NCBI RefSeq assembly: GCF_019603315.1
Contig: NZ_CP080649.1
Location: 124,001 to 188,000, forward strand
Source of the DNA: Ruficoccus sp. ZRK36
Lineage (GTDB): Bacteria; Verrucomicrobiota; Verrucomicrobiia; Opitutales; Cerasicoccaceae
Length of the DNA stretch: 64,000 nucleotides
Reading direction: 5' to 3'
Both the position numbers and the translations under genes were made by a program. Below the pieces are notes generated by a model. The model was not told the DNA's origin, made no database searches, and worked only from the letters and a program-made list of their open reading frames with translations. Positions 17,360 to 25,564 of this stretch are shown piece by piece; the first letter of the stretch is position 1, and each line of letters opens with the position of its first letter.

Positions 17360-19455
17360 AAAACACGCCGCAGACTCTCGCCGCCGCCCTCGAAGCTTTT
17401 TTCACTGCCCGCGACATTCACCTGACCATGGGCGGCGAGCCCACCTTCGTGCCCCTCCAGCCGGAGGCAGCCGAGTGGAACACTGCGGCGATGGGCGAGG
17501 AAAAACTCGGCTATGCCCGACGCTTTACCGGCGAGCTGCTCAAGCAGGCCTATCCCGGTGGCCTCGCCATGCAGGTCTTTGGCAAGCACTACCCCGGCGA
17601 ACCTCTGCCGCGGTGGAACATGCTCACCCTCCACCCCAAAAAAGGCCCCGCTCTGTGGCCCTCACCCGAGCGCCTGCTACTGGACGATGTAGAAGGGCAC
17701 AACGAGCCTGAGGCTGCCCGCGATCTCGTCAAAGCCCTTGCCGCCGAGCTCAAGCTCTCCGACTTTGCCCTGCCCTGCGCCGAACAGGGCGAGCGCAAAA
17801 CCGCCGCATGGGTGCTCCCCCTCGACCATGAGGACGGCAAATGGATTTCCGCCACCTGGCCCTTCACGACACGCCAGCCGGTCAAGCTCATCCCGGGGGA
17901 CAGCCCCGCAGGCTTGCGCCTCCCGCTTTCCGAGCTGTCCGAAGATACCCTGAAGCGTGCCCTCACGGTTGAAGCACGCCACGGCGCCCTGGAGGTGTTC
18001 TTCCCGCCGCTGGAGTGGAAGCCTTTCCGCGAGCTGGCCGGGATGATTTTTTCCATCGTGGAGAAGCAGGACCTGCACGAGCTGGTCTTCTGTGGCTATG
18101 CCCCCTCCGGCTGCGGCCCGACCGTGGAGAAGTTTTCCCTCGCCGCCGACCCCGGCGTACTTGAGGCTAATCTCCCCCCCTGCCCGGACTGGGAGACGTA
18201 CCAGCGCTGTCTGGACCAGATGTATGACACCGCCGAGTCCACTGGACTGCGCGCGGTCAAGTACCACCTCAACGGCTCTGTCCAGGCCACCGGCGGCGGC
18301 TCGCACCTGTGCTTTGGCGGTCCCGACGAGAAGCGCAACCCCTTCCACCGCGACCCGGCCCTGCTGGCCTCCATCCTGCGCTACTGGCAGCACCACCCCG
18401 CTCTCGGGTACTTTTTTACCGGGCAGTACGTCGGCACCGGCTGTCAGGCCCCCCGCATCGACGAGAGCGGCACCCATGCCGCCTACGAGCTGGAGCTCGC
18501 CTGCGAGGCACTGGAATCCTCCCAGCCCGACCCCGAGCAGATCGACCGGCTCCTGCGCAACCTCCTGACCGACTCCAGCGGGAACACCCACCGCGCGGAA
18601 ATCTGCGTGGACAAGTACCATAACTACGCCGCCCCCAACGGCAAGACCGGCATCATCGAGCTACGCGCCTTCGAGGTCTTCCCCACCGCCGAGATGCTTG
18701 GGCTGGCCGGGCTCTTTATCCGCACCCTTATCGCCCGCCTCGTAGTAGAGCCTTTCCGGGAACCGATGCACCGCTTTGGCCCCGAGCTGCACGACAAGTA
18801 CTTCCTCCCCGCCGCCCTGTGGGCCGATCTGGGAGCGATCTGCCGCGACCTTAAAAAGCACGGCTTCGACTTCAAGCTGGAGTGGCTGCGCCCGCTGCTG
18901 GACTTCCGCTTCCCGCTGCGCGGCGAGCTCGATCTGGGCAAGGACGCGACACTGACCGTCCGGCAGGCCCTGGAGGCCTGGCCGCTCATGGCCGAGGAAA
19001 ACATCGGCGGGCCCACCGTGCGCATGGTGGACAACTCCACCGACCGGCTGGAGCTTTCGCTCTCCGACAAGTCCCTGCTCGAAACTCACGCCCTGCTCTG
19101 CAACGGCGTAGAAATCCCCTGGCAGCGTATCGGTGGTCAATCCGTCTGCGGCCTGCGCTACAAGTGCGCCAGCGGCTGGCCCGCCCTGCACCCGCATGTG
19201 CCCATCCAGGCGCCGCTGCTTTTCCAGTGGATCAACCGGAAAACCCGCCGCATCGCCAAAGCCGCCCACTACTACTACTGGAATCCACACGGCCCCGTCT
19301 ACCACGGCCGCCCCAAAGATGCCGAGGAGGCCACCAAGCGCTCGACCGAGCGCTGGCGCATCCTGCCCCCGACCGACGAAAAGGCTGACACCCGCGAGGC
19401 CCGGAGTTTCCCGGAAATGCGTTTTACCCTCGATTTGCGGCGGCACGCGCATTGA
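17356..19455 (+). CDS. DUF2126 protein, predicted amidoligase component
   Basis: The 699-residue protein corresponds to the DUF2126 (COG4196) region normally fused behind a transglutaminase domain. Recognisable family segments are HLTMGGEPTFV (about residues 22-32) and a glycine-rich stretch ATGGGSHLCFGGPD (about 313-326). Toward the C-terminus there are YYYWNPHGPVYHGRP (about 639-653) and a WRILPPT end. The family has been predicted to be related to the glutamine-synthetase/glutamate-cysteine-ligase fold, so an amide-bond-forming activity is plausible but untested here. It follows the second transglutaminase gene with a four-base overlap. A peptide-transporter operon starts 37 bases after its stop. 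I see no Anbu-type protease gene, a partner known in some related clusters. Confidence 0.88.
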   Translation: MKNTPQTLAAALEAFFTARDIHLTMGGEPTFVPLQPEAAEWNTAAMGEEKLGYARRFTGELLKQAYPGGLAMQVFGKHYPGEPLPRWNMLTLHPKKGPALWPSPERLLLDDVEGHNEPEAARDLVKALAAELKLSDFALPCAEQGERKTAAWVLPLDHEDGKWISATWPFTTRQPVKLIPGDSPAGLRLPLSELSEDTLKRALTVEARHGALEVFFPPLEWKPFRELAGMIFSIVEKQDLHELVFCGYAPSGCGPTVEKFSLAADPGVLEANLPPCPDWETYQRCLDQMYDTAESTGLRAVKYHLNGSVQATGGGSHLCFGGPDEKRNPFHRDPALLASILRYWQHHPALGYFFTGQYVGTGCQAPRIDESGTHAAYELELACEALESSQPDPEQIDRLLRNLLTDSSGNTHRAEICVDKYHNYAAPNGKTGIIELRAFEVFPTAEMLGLAGLFIRTLIARLVVEPFREPMHRFGPELHDKYFLPAALWADLGAICRDLKKHGFDFKLEWLRPLLDFRFPLRGELDLGKDATLTVRQALEAWPLMAEENIGGPTVRMVDNSTDRLELSLSDKSLLETHALLCNGVEIPWQRIGGQSVCGLRYKCASGWPALHPHVPIQAPLLFQWINRKTRRIAKAAHYYYWNPHGPVYHGRPKDAEEATKRSTERWRILPPTDEKADTREARSFPEMRFTLDLRRHAH

Positions 19456-19492
19456 CCCCGGCCCGGATGTGCGTTTTGATCTGCGCCCATTG

Positions 19493-21127
19493 ATGCGGTT
19501 CCTGCTCCTCATACTCGCCCTCACGCTGCTTGCTGGCTGCGGTCGCCACCGTACGCCGGTGGAAAAAGCCAACGAGGAGGGCATCCTGCTCATCGGTAAT
19601 GGCACCGACCCGAAGGACCTCGACCCGCAGATCACCACCGGGCTGCCCGAGTTTGTCGTGCAGACCTCGCTCTTTGAGGGGCTGACCACGCCCAACCCAA
19701 AGACCTCCGCCCCCGAGCCCGGCGTCGCCGAGAGCTGGACCGTCAACGCAGACAGCACGGTCTTCACCTTTCACCTGCGCCCCGAGGCCCGCTGGTCCAA
19801 CGGCGACCCCGTCACCGCGCAGGACTTCGCCTTCTCCTACGAGCGCATCCTCAGCCCGGCCTTTGCCGCCGAGTACGCGATGCTGCTCTTCCCGATCAAA
19901 AACGCCCGCGCCTTTAACGCCGGGGAGGTCACGGACTTCTCAAAGGTCGGCGTCAAGGCACTCGATACGCACACCCTGGAGCTCACACTGGAGGGCCCGA
20001 CGCCCCACCTGCCCACCGTTATCAGCCACAACGCCTACTTTCCGGTCCACCCGCCCACCATTTTAAAGTTCGGCAAGATGACCGACCGGCACACCCGCTG
20101 GACCAAGCCCGGCAACCTCGTCTCCAACGGCCCCTTCCAGCTCGAAGACTGGAACCTCAACGAGCGCGTCCTGGTCAAGCGCAACCCCTACTACTGGGAC
20201 GCCGACACCGTGCGCCTCAACGGCATCGCCTTCCTGCCCATCACCAACCAGAACACCGAGGAGCGGGCCTTCCGCTCCGGGCAGCTCCACGTCACCAACT
20301 CCGTGCCCCTGAGCAAGCGCGACGCCTACCGGCTCGCGGACTCGCCCGACCTGCACATGGACCCCTGGCTGGGCACCTACTACTACCTGCTCAACACCGC
20401 ACGCCCCCCCTTTGACGACCCGCTCGTGCGCGAGGCCTTCAACGCCGCCATCGACCGGCAGGCGCTGGTGGACACCGTCACCCGCGGCGGAGAGACCATA
20501 GCCTTCTCCATTGTCCCCCCCAACATGGAGCCCTACCAGCCCCCCGCCAGCCCGATAAGGGAAGACGTGGCGCACGCGCAAAAGCTCCTCGCCGAGGCGG
20601 GCTACCCCGGCGGCAAGGGCTTCCCCACGGTCGAGCTCCTTTACAATACCTCCGAGACACACCGCCCCATCGCCGAAGCCCTCCAGCGCATGTGGTACGA
20701 CAACCTCGGGGTCGAGGTCGATCTGGTCAACCAGTCCTGGCCCGTCTACCTCGACCGCCGCAAAAAGGGCGACTACGACATCGCACGGGCCGGGTGGTTC
20801 GGCGACTTCAATGACGCCAGCACCTTTCTGACCATGTGGACCGCCGACTCCGGCCTCAACCACTCCGGCTGGGCCAGCCCGGAGTTTGACGCGCTGATCA
20901 AGCAGTCCGAGATGACCGGCGACCCCACCGAGCGCTTAAACATCCTCCGCGAGGCCGAGTCGGTCTTTCTGCGCGACATGCCGATCATCCCGCTGTACTA
21001 CTACAACCGCATCTACCTCAAGCGCCCCGAGGTCAAAGGCTGGTACCCGAACCTGCTCGACCTGCACCCCTTCAAGTATGTGTATCTGGAAACGGATACA
21101 CCGGCCAAGAGCGAATCCGGCAACTAA
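19493..21127 (+). CDS. Peptide ABC transporter substrate-binding lipoprotein (OppA/DppA family)
   Basis: From the ATG at 19493 the product is 544 residues with a short lipoprotein signal ending LLAGCG (acylated C16). The open frame runs further upstream into the DUF2126 gene, but only this start gives the signal. The mature part is a family 5 extracellular solute-binding protein, with the features GTDPKDLDPQ, FHLRPEARWSNGDPVTAQDF and NAAIDRQALVDTV. Such proteins deliver oligopeptides to the permease pair encoded just downstream. Its position directly after the amidoligase genes suggests that this transporter handles a peptide related to that pathway, or recycles peptides for it; this is inference. 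No ATPase subunit follows in the window. Confidence 0.93.
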   Translation: MRFLLLILALTLLAGCGRHRTPVEKANEEGILLIGNGTDPKDLDPQITTGLPEFVVQTSLFEGLTTPNPKTSAPEPGVAESWTVNADSTVFTFHLRPEARWSNGDPVTAQDFAFSYERILSPAFAAEYAMLLFPIKNARAFNAGEVTDFSKVGVKALDTHTLELTLEGPTPHLPTVISHNAYFPVHPPTILKFGKMTDRHTRWTKPGNLVSNGPFQLEDWNLNERVLVKRNPYYWDADTVRLNGIAFLPITNQNTEERAFRSGQLHVTNSVPLSKRDAYRLADSPDLHMDPWLGTYYYLLNTARPPFDDPLVREAFNAAIDRQALVDTVTRGGETIAFSIVPPNMEPYQPPASPIREDVAHAQKLLAEAGYPGGKGFPTVELLYNTSETHRPIAEALQRMWYDNLGVEVDLVNQSWPVYLDRRKKGDYDIARAGWFGDFNDASTFLTMWTADSGLNHSGWASPEFDALIKQSEMTGDPTERLNILREAESVFLRDMPIIPLYYYNRIYLKRPEVKGWYPNLLDLHPFKYVYLETDTPAKSESGN

Positions 21128-21140
21128 ACAGTAATCCTTC

Positions 21141-22058
21141 ATGCTAACCTTTGTCCTTAGACGTTTCCTCGAAGCCATTCTGGTGCTCTGGCTCATCGTG
21201 ACGGCGACGTTCTTCATGGTGCGACTGGTGCCGGGTGGGCCGTTTGATGGCGAGAAGGACATCCCCGAGGTCACCCGCCAGCAGCTGGAGGCCTACTACG
21301 GCCTCGATAAACCGCTGCCCGTGCAGTACCTCAACTATCTCGGTAACCTCGTGCAGGGAGACCTCGGCACCACCTTTAAATATCAGGGCTGGACGGTGAA
21401 CGAAATCATCGCCCGCAAGCTGCCCGTCTCCTTTGAGCTGGGGGCGCTCGCCATGGGCATCGCGCTGGTCATCGGCATCGGCGCCGGTGTACTGGCCGCC
21501 TGGCGGCCCGGTACCACAACGGACACCGCCCCCATGTCGCTGGCCATGCTCGGTATCTGCCTGCCCACGTTTGTGCTGGGGCCGCTGCTCATCCTTGTAT
21601 TCGGATTAAAACTACACCTCGTCAATGTCATGGGCTGGAACCTGCCGCAGGACCGCATCCTGCCTGCGCTGACGCTGGGCCTGTTCTATGCCGCCTATGT
21701 GGCCCGCCTCACCCGTGCCAGCATGCTGGAGATTCGCCGTGAGGACTACATGCGCACGGCCCGCGCCAAAGGGCTGCCCGAGGCGCGCGTGTACCTGCTG
21801 CACGGCCTGCGCAACGGCCTCTCCCCCGTCGTCTCCTATCTCGGCCCCGCCCTGGCCGGGCTGATCAGCGGCTCCTTTGTGGTGGAGACTATCTTTAACA
21901 TCCCCGGACTGGGCCGGTTTTTCGTGCAGGCCGCCCTCGACAACGACTACACCATGGTCCTCGGCTGCGTGCTCTTTTACGCCGCTCTCATCATCGTCTT
22001 TAACCTGATCTCGGACATCCTGCTGGTTTGGCTCAACCCCCGGAGGAAGCTCTCGTGA
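21141..22058 (+). CDS. Peptide ABC transporter permease (OppB/DppB type)
   Basis: The 305-residue integral membrane protein has about six predicted membrane segments. The DppB/OppB N-terminus is present (MLTFVLRRFLEAILVLWLIVTATFFMVRLVPGGPF), with the family sequence YGLDKPLPVQYLNYLGNLVQGDLG. The EAA-type cytoplasmic loop (RTARAKGLPEARVYLLHGLRNGL) contacts the ATPase. It starts 13 bases after the binding-protein gene and overlaps the next permease by four bases (GTGA). With OppC it forms the inner-membrane channel of a peptide importer. Confidence 0.95.
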   Translation: MLTFVLRRFLEAILVLWLIVTATFFMVRLVPGGPFDGEKDIPEVTRQQLEAYYGLDKPLPVQYLNYLGNLVQGDLGTTFKYQGWTVNEIIARKLPVSFELGALAMGIALVIGIGAGVLAAWRPGTTTDTAPMSLAMLGICLPTFVLGPLLILVFGLKLHLVNVMGWNLPQDRILPALTLGLFYAAYVARLTRASMLEIRREDYMRTARAKGLPEARVYLLHGLRNGLSPVVSYLGPALAGLISGSFVVETIFNIPGLGRFFVQAALDNDYTMVLGCVLFYAALIIVFNLISDILLVWLNPRRKLS

Positions 22059-22927
22059 AGAACTTCGGGGAAAAAGCCGCGCCGGTGGCCGGACGCTCGC
22101 TGGGCGCCGATGCCTGGCGCCGCCTCTGCGCCAACCGCATGGCCATGGGCGGGCTGGCCTTTACCGTGCTGGTCACGCTGGCCTGCATCGTCGGCCCGTG
22201 GCTGCTGCCGCACGCTCCCGAGACGCAGGACCTCGCCCTCGGTGCCAGCGGTCCAAGCGCCACGCACTGGCTGGGCACGGACACCCTCGGGCGCGATCTG
22301 CTGGCGCGCATCCTCAGCGGCGGGCGCGTCTCGCTGATGGTGGGAGCCGTCGCCACGACAGTGGCCCTCGTCATTGGAGTCAGCTACGGGATCGTCTCCG
22401 GCTACGCCGGAGGCCGCACCGATCGCCTCATGATGCGCTTTGTCGAGATCATCTACTCGATGCCCTTCACGGTCTTCGTCATCATCCTGATGGTGGTCTT
22501 CGGGCGGCACCTGTGGCTGATATTCGTCGCCATCGGGGCGGTCGAGTGGCTGACCATGGCCCGCATCGTGCGCGGCCAGGTCCTCGCCCTGCGCGAGCAG
22601 GCCTTTGTCCAGGCCTCGCGCAGCCTCGGGCAGGGTCCCTTAAAGATCATGACCCGCCACCTGCTGCCCAACCTGCTGGGCGTGATCATCGTCTACGCCA
22701 CCCTGACCGTGCCCGGTGTCATGCTGCTGGAGGCCTTTATCAGCTTTCTCGGGCTGGGCGTGCAGCCGCCGGACACCAGCTGGGGCGACCTCATCCGCGC
22801 CGGAGCCGAGAGCATGGAGGAGTACCCCTGGCTGCTCATCTATCCCAGCCTGTTTTTCTCCGCCACCCTCTTCTCGCTCAACTTCCTCGGGGACGGCCTG
22901 CGCGACGCCCTTGACCCCAGGGCTTAG
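22055..22927 (+). CDS. Peptide ABC transporter permease (OppC/DppC type)
   Basis: I chose GTG at 22055 because it overlaps the preceding stop as GTGA and lies six bases behind a good ribosome binding site (GGAGG at about 22042-22046). This gives 290 residues. The frame upstream to a TTG at 22028 is unlikely to be used. Features are the OppC segment WLGTDTLGRDLLARILSGGRVSL, five to six membrane segments, and the EAA loop QASRSLGQGPLKIMTRHLLPN. The gene ends the operon. The ATP-binding subunits normally encoded after oppC are missing here and must be elsewhere, since a hairpin array and an oppositely oriented gene follow. Confidence 0.93.
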   Translation: MKNFGEKAAPVAGRSLGADAWRRLCANRMAMGGLAFTVLVTLACIVGPWLLPHAPETQDLALGASGPSATHWLGTDTLGRDLLARILSGGRVSLMVGAVATTVALVIGVSYGIVSGYAGGRTDRLMMRFVEIIYSMPFTVFVIILMVVFGRHLWLIFVAIGAVEWLTMARIVRGQVLALREQAFVQASRSLGQGPLKIMTRHLLPNLLGVIIVYATLTVPGVMLLEAFISFLGLGVQPPDTSWGDLIRAGAESMEEYPWLLIYPSLFFSATLFSLNFLGDGLRDALDPRA

Positions 22928-22932
22928 TGTTC

Positions 22933-23111
22933 ATGGGGGCTATGCGCCCCCATACCCCGCAGCAGGCGAAGCCTGCACTTTCGATGCTACGCATCGTGTC
23001 AGCGATACTAGTGTTTGGAATTGTCTGTTAACCGGGGCAGCGAACGCAGTGAGCGATGGGGCAGAGCCCCATCAATGCCACCGGGTGCAACCCGGGGGGC
23101 GCAGAGCCCCC
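22933..23111. repeat. Mini-hairpin array (six modules)
   Basis: The gap between convergent genes is almost filled by short hairpins. Pairs are ATGGGGGC (22933/22946), GCAGGC with a GAA loop (22962/22971), CGATGC with TAC (22982/22991), GATGGGGC with AGA (23055/23066), CCGGGT with GCA (23081/23090) and GGGGGC (23095/23106). Part of it (ACCGGGGCAGCGA followed by the GATGGGGC hairpin) is shared with the array before smpB. Confidence 0.8.
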
Positions 23112-23123
23112 AACGCAAAACTA

Positions 23124-23864
23124 CTACCCCCACACAAGGCGGCAGCGGCAGATGGCTTCGGAGCCGCGGAGGGTTTCGACCACGGTCTCGTCCTCGGAGA
23201 GATCGTGACGCGTCAGGCGCAGCGCGTCCCCGAAGTAACCCTCGGCCAGATAGGTAATTTCAAAACGCCGGATGGCTTTCTCCCGGTACTCAGACAGGTC
23301 GAACACATCGAGGCTATGCTCGATGTACTTCACGCTGTTGAGGTGGCCGTTGATATCGATGTCGCTGTAGCCCACCGTGTAATCGCGCGCGGATACACCA
23401 TCAGGTGTGCCAGCCGGGATCTTTTTCATGCGCGCAATCGGGCACTCGGTCTCTTCGCAGACATAGTCCGCGATGTCCGGACGCCAGGACGGGATGTTGA
23501 CCGGCCGGCGGGTCTCCATATTGAGGGCGACCCACACGCTGCGGGCGTAGCCGATGGGCTGCCCCTGCTCACCCAGAAAGCGGAAGCAGCGCTGCGTGTA
23601 AAAGCGGGCCACCGCCTCCACCCAGGTTTCAATCGTCAGCGACTGATCCCGGTGCGGCGGCTCCAGCCACTCGATCGCCATCTTTGTCAGTACCCAGGCG
23701 ACGCCGTCGCGTGAAATATGCTCGTACCCGAACCCGCGCTCGTGCGCGTGGCGGCTGGCTGCATGCAGGATCATCCCGCCCAGCAGCGGCATCGGAGCCC
23801 GCCCCTGAAAATCGCACATGTAGGACTGGATGTGAAAGGGGAAGGAACCGACTTTGGATGACAT
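23124..23864 (-). CDS. Acyl-ACP thioesterase (double hotdog)
   Basis: From the ATG at 23864 the product is 246 residues, the usual size for bacterial members of the plant FatA/FatB-like acyl-ACP thioesterase family. The first hotdog covers about residues 1-125 (AWVLTKMAIEWLEPPHRDQSL, RCFRFLGEQGQPIGYARSVW). The second contains the conserved YSDIDINGHLNSVKYIEH (about 172-189), whose Asn/His are catalytic in the family. It releases free fatty acids from acyl carrier protein in the cytoplasm. The open frame upstream of 23864 overlaps trmL and is not family-like. It follows trmL by 28 bases on the same strand and may be co-transcribed. Fatty-acid synthesis genes are present at 60-62.6 kb. Confidence 0.88.
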   Translation of the reverse strand: MSSKVGSFPFHIQSYMCDFQGRAPMPLLGGMILHAASRHAHERGFGYEHISRDGVAWVLTKMAIEWLEPPHRDQSLTIETWVEAVARFYTQRCFRFLGEQGQPIGYARSVWVALNMETRRPVNIPSWRPDIADYVCEETECPIARMKKIPAGTPDGVSARDYTVGYSDIDINGHLNSVKYIEHSLDVFDLSEYREKAIRRFEITYLAEGYFGDALRLTRHDLSEDETVVETLRGSEAICRCRLVWG

Positions 23865-23892
23865 GGGGTGCAAAAAATAGAATGAGCGGCTG

Positions 23893-24360
23893 CTAAATCC
23901 TGGCCGGGACCCGGAGCTGGCGCAGGGCCTCGTAGGTCGCGATGCCCACGGCCGTGGAGAGATTGAGCGAGCGCAGTTCGGGATTATACTGCGGCAGGGT
24001 AACGCGGTTCTCACCGACCTCGGTATGAAGCCACTCGGGGCTGCCGTGCCCCTCGTTACCGAAGACTAAGCCGTCACCCTCCTCAAACTTCGCATCCCAG
24101 TAGACCTGTGTGGCCTTGGTGGTAAAAAGCCAGAGTCGCTTCGGGGCGTGTTCGCTGGCCCGGAATGCCGTCCAGTCGGCGTGGTGGTGAACATCGAGCG
24201 AGTACCAGTAGTCCATGCCGCTGCGCTTGAGGTGCCGGTCGGTGATCGTGAACCCCAGCGGATGGATCAGGTGCAGGCGGCACTTTGTAATCGCACACAT
24301 GCGCCCGACATTACCCGTGTTTTGCGGGATTTCTGGCTGAAATAGGACGATGTGCAGCAT
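23893..24360 (-). CDS. trmL: tRNA (cytidine(34)-2'-O)-methyltransferase
   Basis: The 155-residue SPOUT-family enzyme methylates the ribose of the wobble base in certain leucine tRNAs. Diagnostic segments are HIVLFQPEIPQNTGNVGRMC (about residues 3-22) and IHPLGFTITDRHLKRSGMDYW (about 32-52). The knot segments are LVFGNEGHGSPEW and RSLNLSTAVGIATYEALRQL. All match TrmL/YibK, including the normal length. A GTG immediately before the chosen ATG could also serve as start. The gene precedes the thioesterase in the same direction. Confidence 0.95.
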   Translation of the reverse strand: MLHIVLFQPEIPQNTGNVGRMCAITKCRLHLIHPLGFTITDRHLKRSGMDYWYSLDVHHHADWTAFRASEHAPKRLWLFTTKATQVYWDAKFEEGDGLVFGNEGHGSPEWLHTEVGENRVTLPQYNPELRSLNLSTAVGIATYEALRQLRVPARI

Positions 24361-24432
24361 CACGAAGAAGTTTGGGAAGTCCGACTGGACCAGTCAACAA
24401 TAGCGTGCCTCATGGATAACGAGTCTTGTTTT

Positions 24433-24505
24433 TATCCACTGATTTCACAGATGAGCACAGATTTTTTCTTCATAAAAAATATCCGTGTTTCATCCGTGGC
24501 TAATT
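24433..24505. repeat. Degenerate 'ATCTGTG/CATCCGTGG' intergenic repeat
   Basis: Read on the minus strand, the stretch holds tandem variants such as ATCTGTGCTCATCTGTGAAA and, further right, ATCCGTGTTTCATCCGTGG on the plus strand. This wording recurs in intergenic regions of many bacteria of this and other phyla from memory. Similar G-T-G-rich phrases occur at 34025-34060 and 49113-49145. No function is established. Confidence 0.55.
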
Positions 24506-24550
24506 CGTCGTCTCAAAACAAATGAGAAGAGTATTGGCAGGGTAAGGCAG

Positions 24551-24634
24551 TACCGGGGCAGCGAGCCTTTGCGAACGATGGGGCGGAGCCCCATCGGCGA
24601 TGCGAAGCATCACGCGTGCAGGGCTTAGCCCTGC
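24551..24634. repeat. Mini-hairpin array abutting the smpB stop codon
   Basis: Three hairpins are visible: CGATGGGGC with loop GGA (24577/24589), GATGC with loop GAA (24599/24607) and GCAGGGC with loop TTA (24618/24628). The last ends at 24634, directly next to the smpB stop codon (24635-24637 on the minus strand). On the minus strand the order is GCAGGGC hairpin, ACGC, GTGATGC hairpin, GATGGGGC hairpin, the same order as in the array at 33852. Confidence 0.8.
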
Positions 24635-25111
24635 CTACCGGCGGTAGCTGATGGCGCGCTCGGCCTCGCGCATCTGGTCCTTCTTCTTGATGTCCTCGCG
24701 CTTGTCGAAGAGCTTCTTGCCCTTGCACAGGGCGATCTCGAGCTTGATCAGGCCAGATTTAAAATACAGGCGCAGCGGGATCAGTGCCTGCCCACCGGCC
24801 TCCATCTCGAGCTTGAGGCGGTCGATTTCCTTTTTATGCAGGAGCAGGACGCGGGGCCGGGTCGGGTTGTGGTTCTCCCGGTTGCCGAACTCGTACTCCA
24901 GGATATGCGAGCCGTAGAGCGTGGGCACATCCCCACGGTCGATGCGGACAAAGGCGTCGTTGATCTGGCCCTTACCGGCGCGGATAGATTTGACCTCGGT
25001 GCCGGTGAGTTTGATCCCGGCCTCGAACTTCTCACCAATAAAGAAGTTACGCCCCGCCTTGGAATTGCGGACCTCGCGGTAGCGCTCCTGTTCTTTCTTT
25101 TTGGCTGCCAT
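24635..25111 (-). CDS. smpB: SsrA-binding protein SmpB
   Basis: SmpB binds tmRNA and brings it to stalled ribosomes for trans-translation. The 158-residue product has the standard length and sequence. Visible are a basic N-terminus, FIGEKFEAGIKLTGTEVKSI (about 24-43), KGQINDAFVRI, the KKEIDRLK helix and the LVxLKLYFKxG-like segment (IPLRLYFKSGLIKLEIALCKGKK). It ends with the basic tail KREDIKKKDQMREAERAISYRR that inserts into the mRNA channel. I found no tmRNA gene in the surrounding sequence. A GCAGGGC hairpin begins immediately after the stop codon and could serve as a transcript end, although it lacks a T-tract. Confidence 0.97.
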   Translation of the reverse strand: MAAKKKEQERYREVRNSKAGRNFFIGEKFEAGIKLTGTEVKSIRAGKGQINDAFVRIDRGDVPTLYGSHILEYEFGNRENHNPTRPRVLLLHKKEIDRLKLEMEAGGQALIPLRLYFKSGLIKLEIALCKGKKLFDKREDIKKKDQMREAERAISYRR

Positions 25112-25199
25112 CGGTCAATCCGGGATGCAGAGGCCGCTCCGCCCAGTCGCCCAGACGGAAGAGTCTTTACGGGGTGTGCGAGGCCTCAGCGGCCCGTCA

Positions 25200-25412
25200 T
25201 CAAGCTTCGCTTTCGGGGCGATACAGCTCGTAGTCGATCTTGCCCTCGATGACTTCGCGCAGCGCAATGTCTTCGGGTTCAAGCTTTTCAAGCGACTCAA
25301 CCAGGGGCTTCATCCCGTACTTGAGCTGCTTGACACGGCGTGACACGACATTGATCAAAACGTTCGGATCGTCGATGACCTTCTGGGCCTCTATTAAGTA
25401 TTCGTCTCTCAA
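25200..25412 (-). CDS. rpoZ: RNA polymerase omega subunit
   Basis: The 70-residue product matches omega/Rpb6: DEYLIEAQKVIDDPNVLINV, VSRRVKQLKYGMKP, and the conserved end IALREVIEGKIDYEL. Omega helps assemble RNA polymerase by binding the beta' subunit. There is no ATG at the right place. I place the start at TTG 25412, because a perfect AGGAGG (25419-25424 on the minus strand) lies six bases upstream and the family homology begins right there. A longer frame to 25469 would add a non-conserved N-terminus. It lies 88 bases upstream of smpB on the same strand. Confidence 0.88.
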   Translation of the reverse strand: MRDEYLIEAQKVIDDPNVLINVVSRRVKQLKYGMKPLVESLEKLEPEDIALREVIEGKIDYELYRPESEA

Positions 25413-25418
25413 ACTAGT

Positions 25419-25424
25419 CCTCCT
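25419..25424 (-). promoter_or_regulatory. Strong ribosome binding site deciding the TTG start of rpoZ
   Basis: AGGAGG on the minus strand is six bases before TTG at 25412. It is one of the clearest Shine-Dalgarno sites in this window and supports the non-ATG start. Confidence 0.8.
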
Positions 25425-25564
25425 GTTGGTACCTGACTGGGGAAAAGCGGGAAAAAATGAACCCGCCACGCGATAGGCGCAAGCAAATTCTCACACCGTC
25501 CGAATTGCCCCTCAATCACTTTTGGCGTGAACTTCTGCCCACGGGCATCTATACCCGTCTCCGT

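Noticed and set aside
22933-23111. CRISPR-like array
   Set aside because: The repeats are short unequal hairpins without regular spacers, and no cas genes are present.
24541-24634. tmRNA (ssrA) gene next to smpB
   Set aside because: No tRNA-Ala-like ends or tag-coding sequence can be recognised; the bases are the mini-hairpin array.
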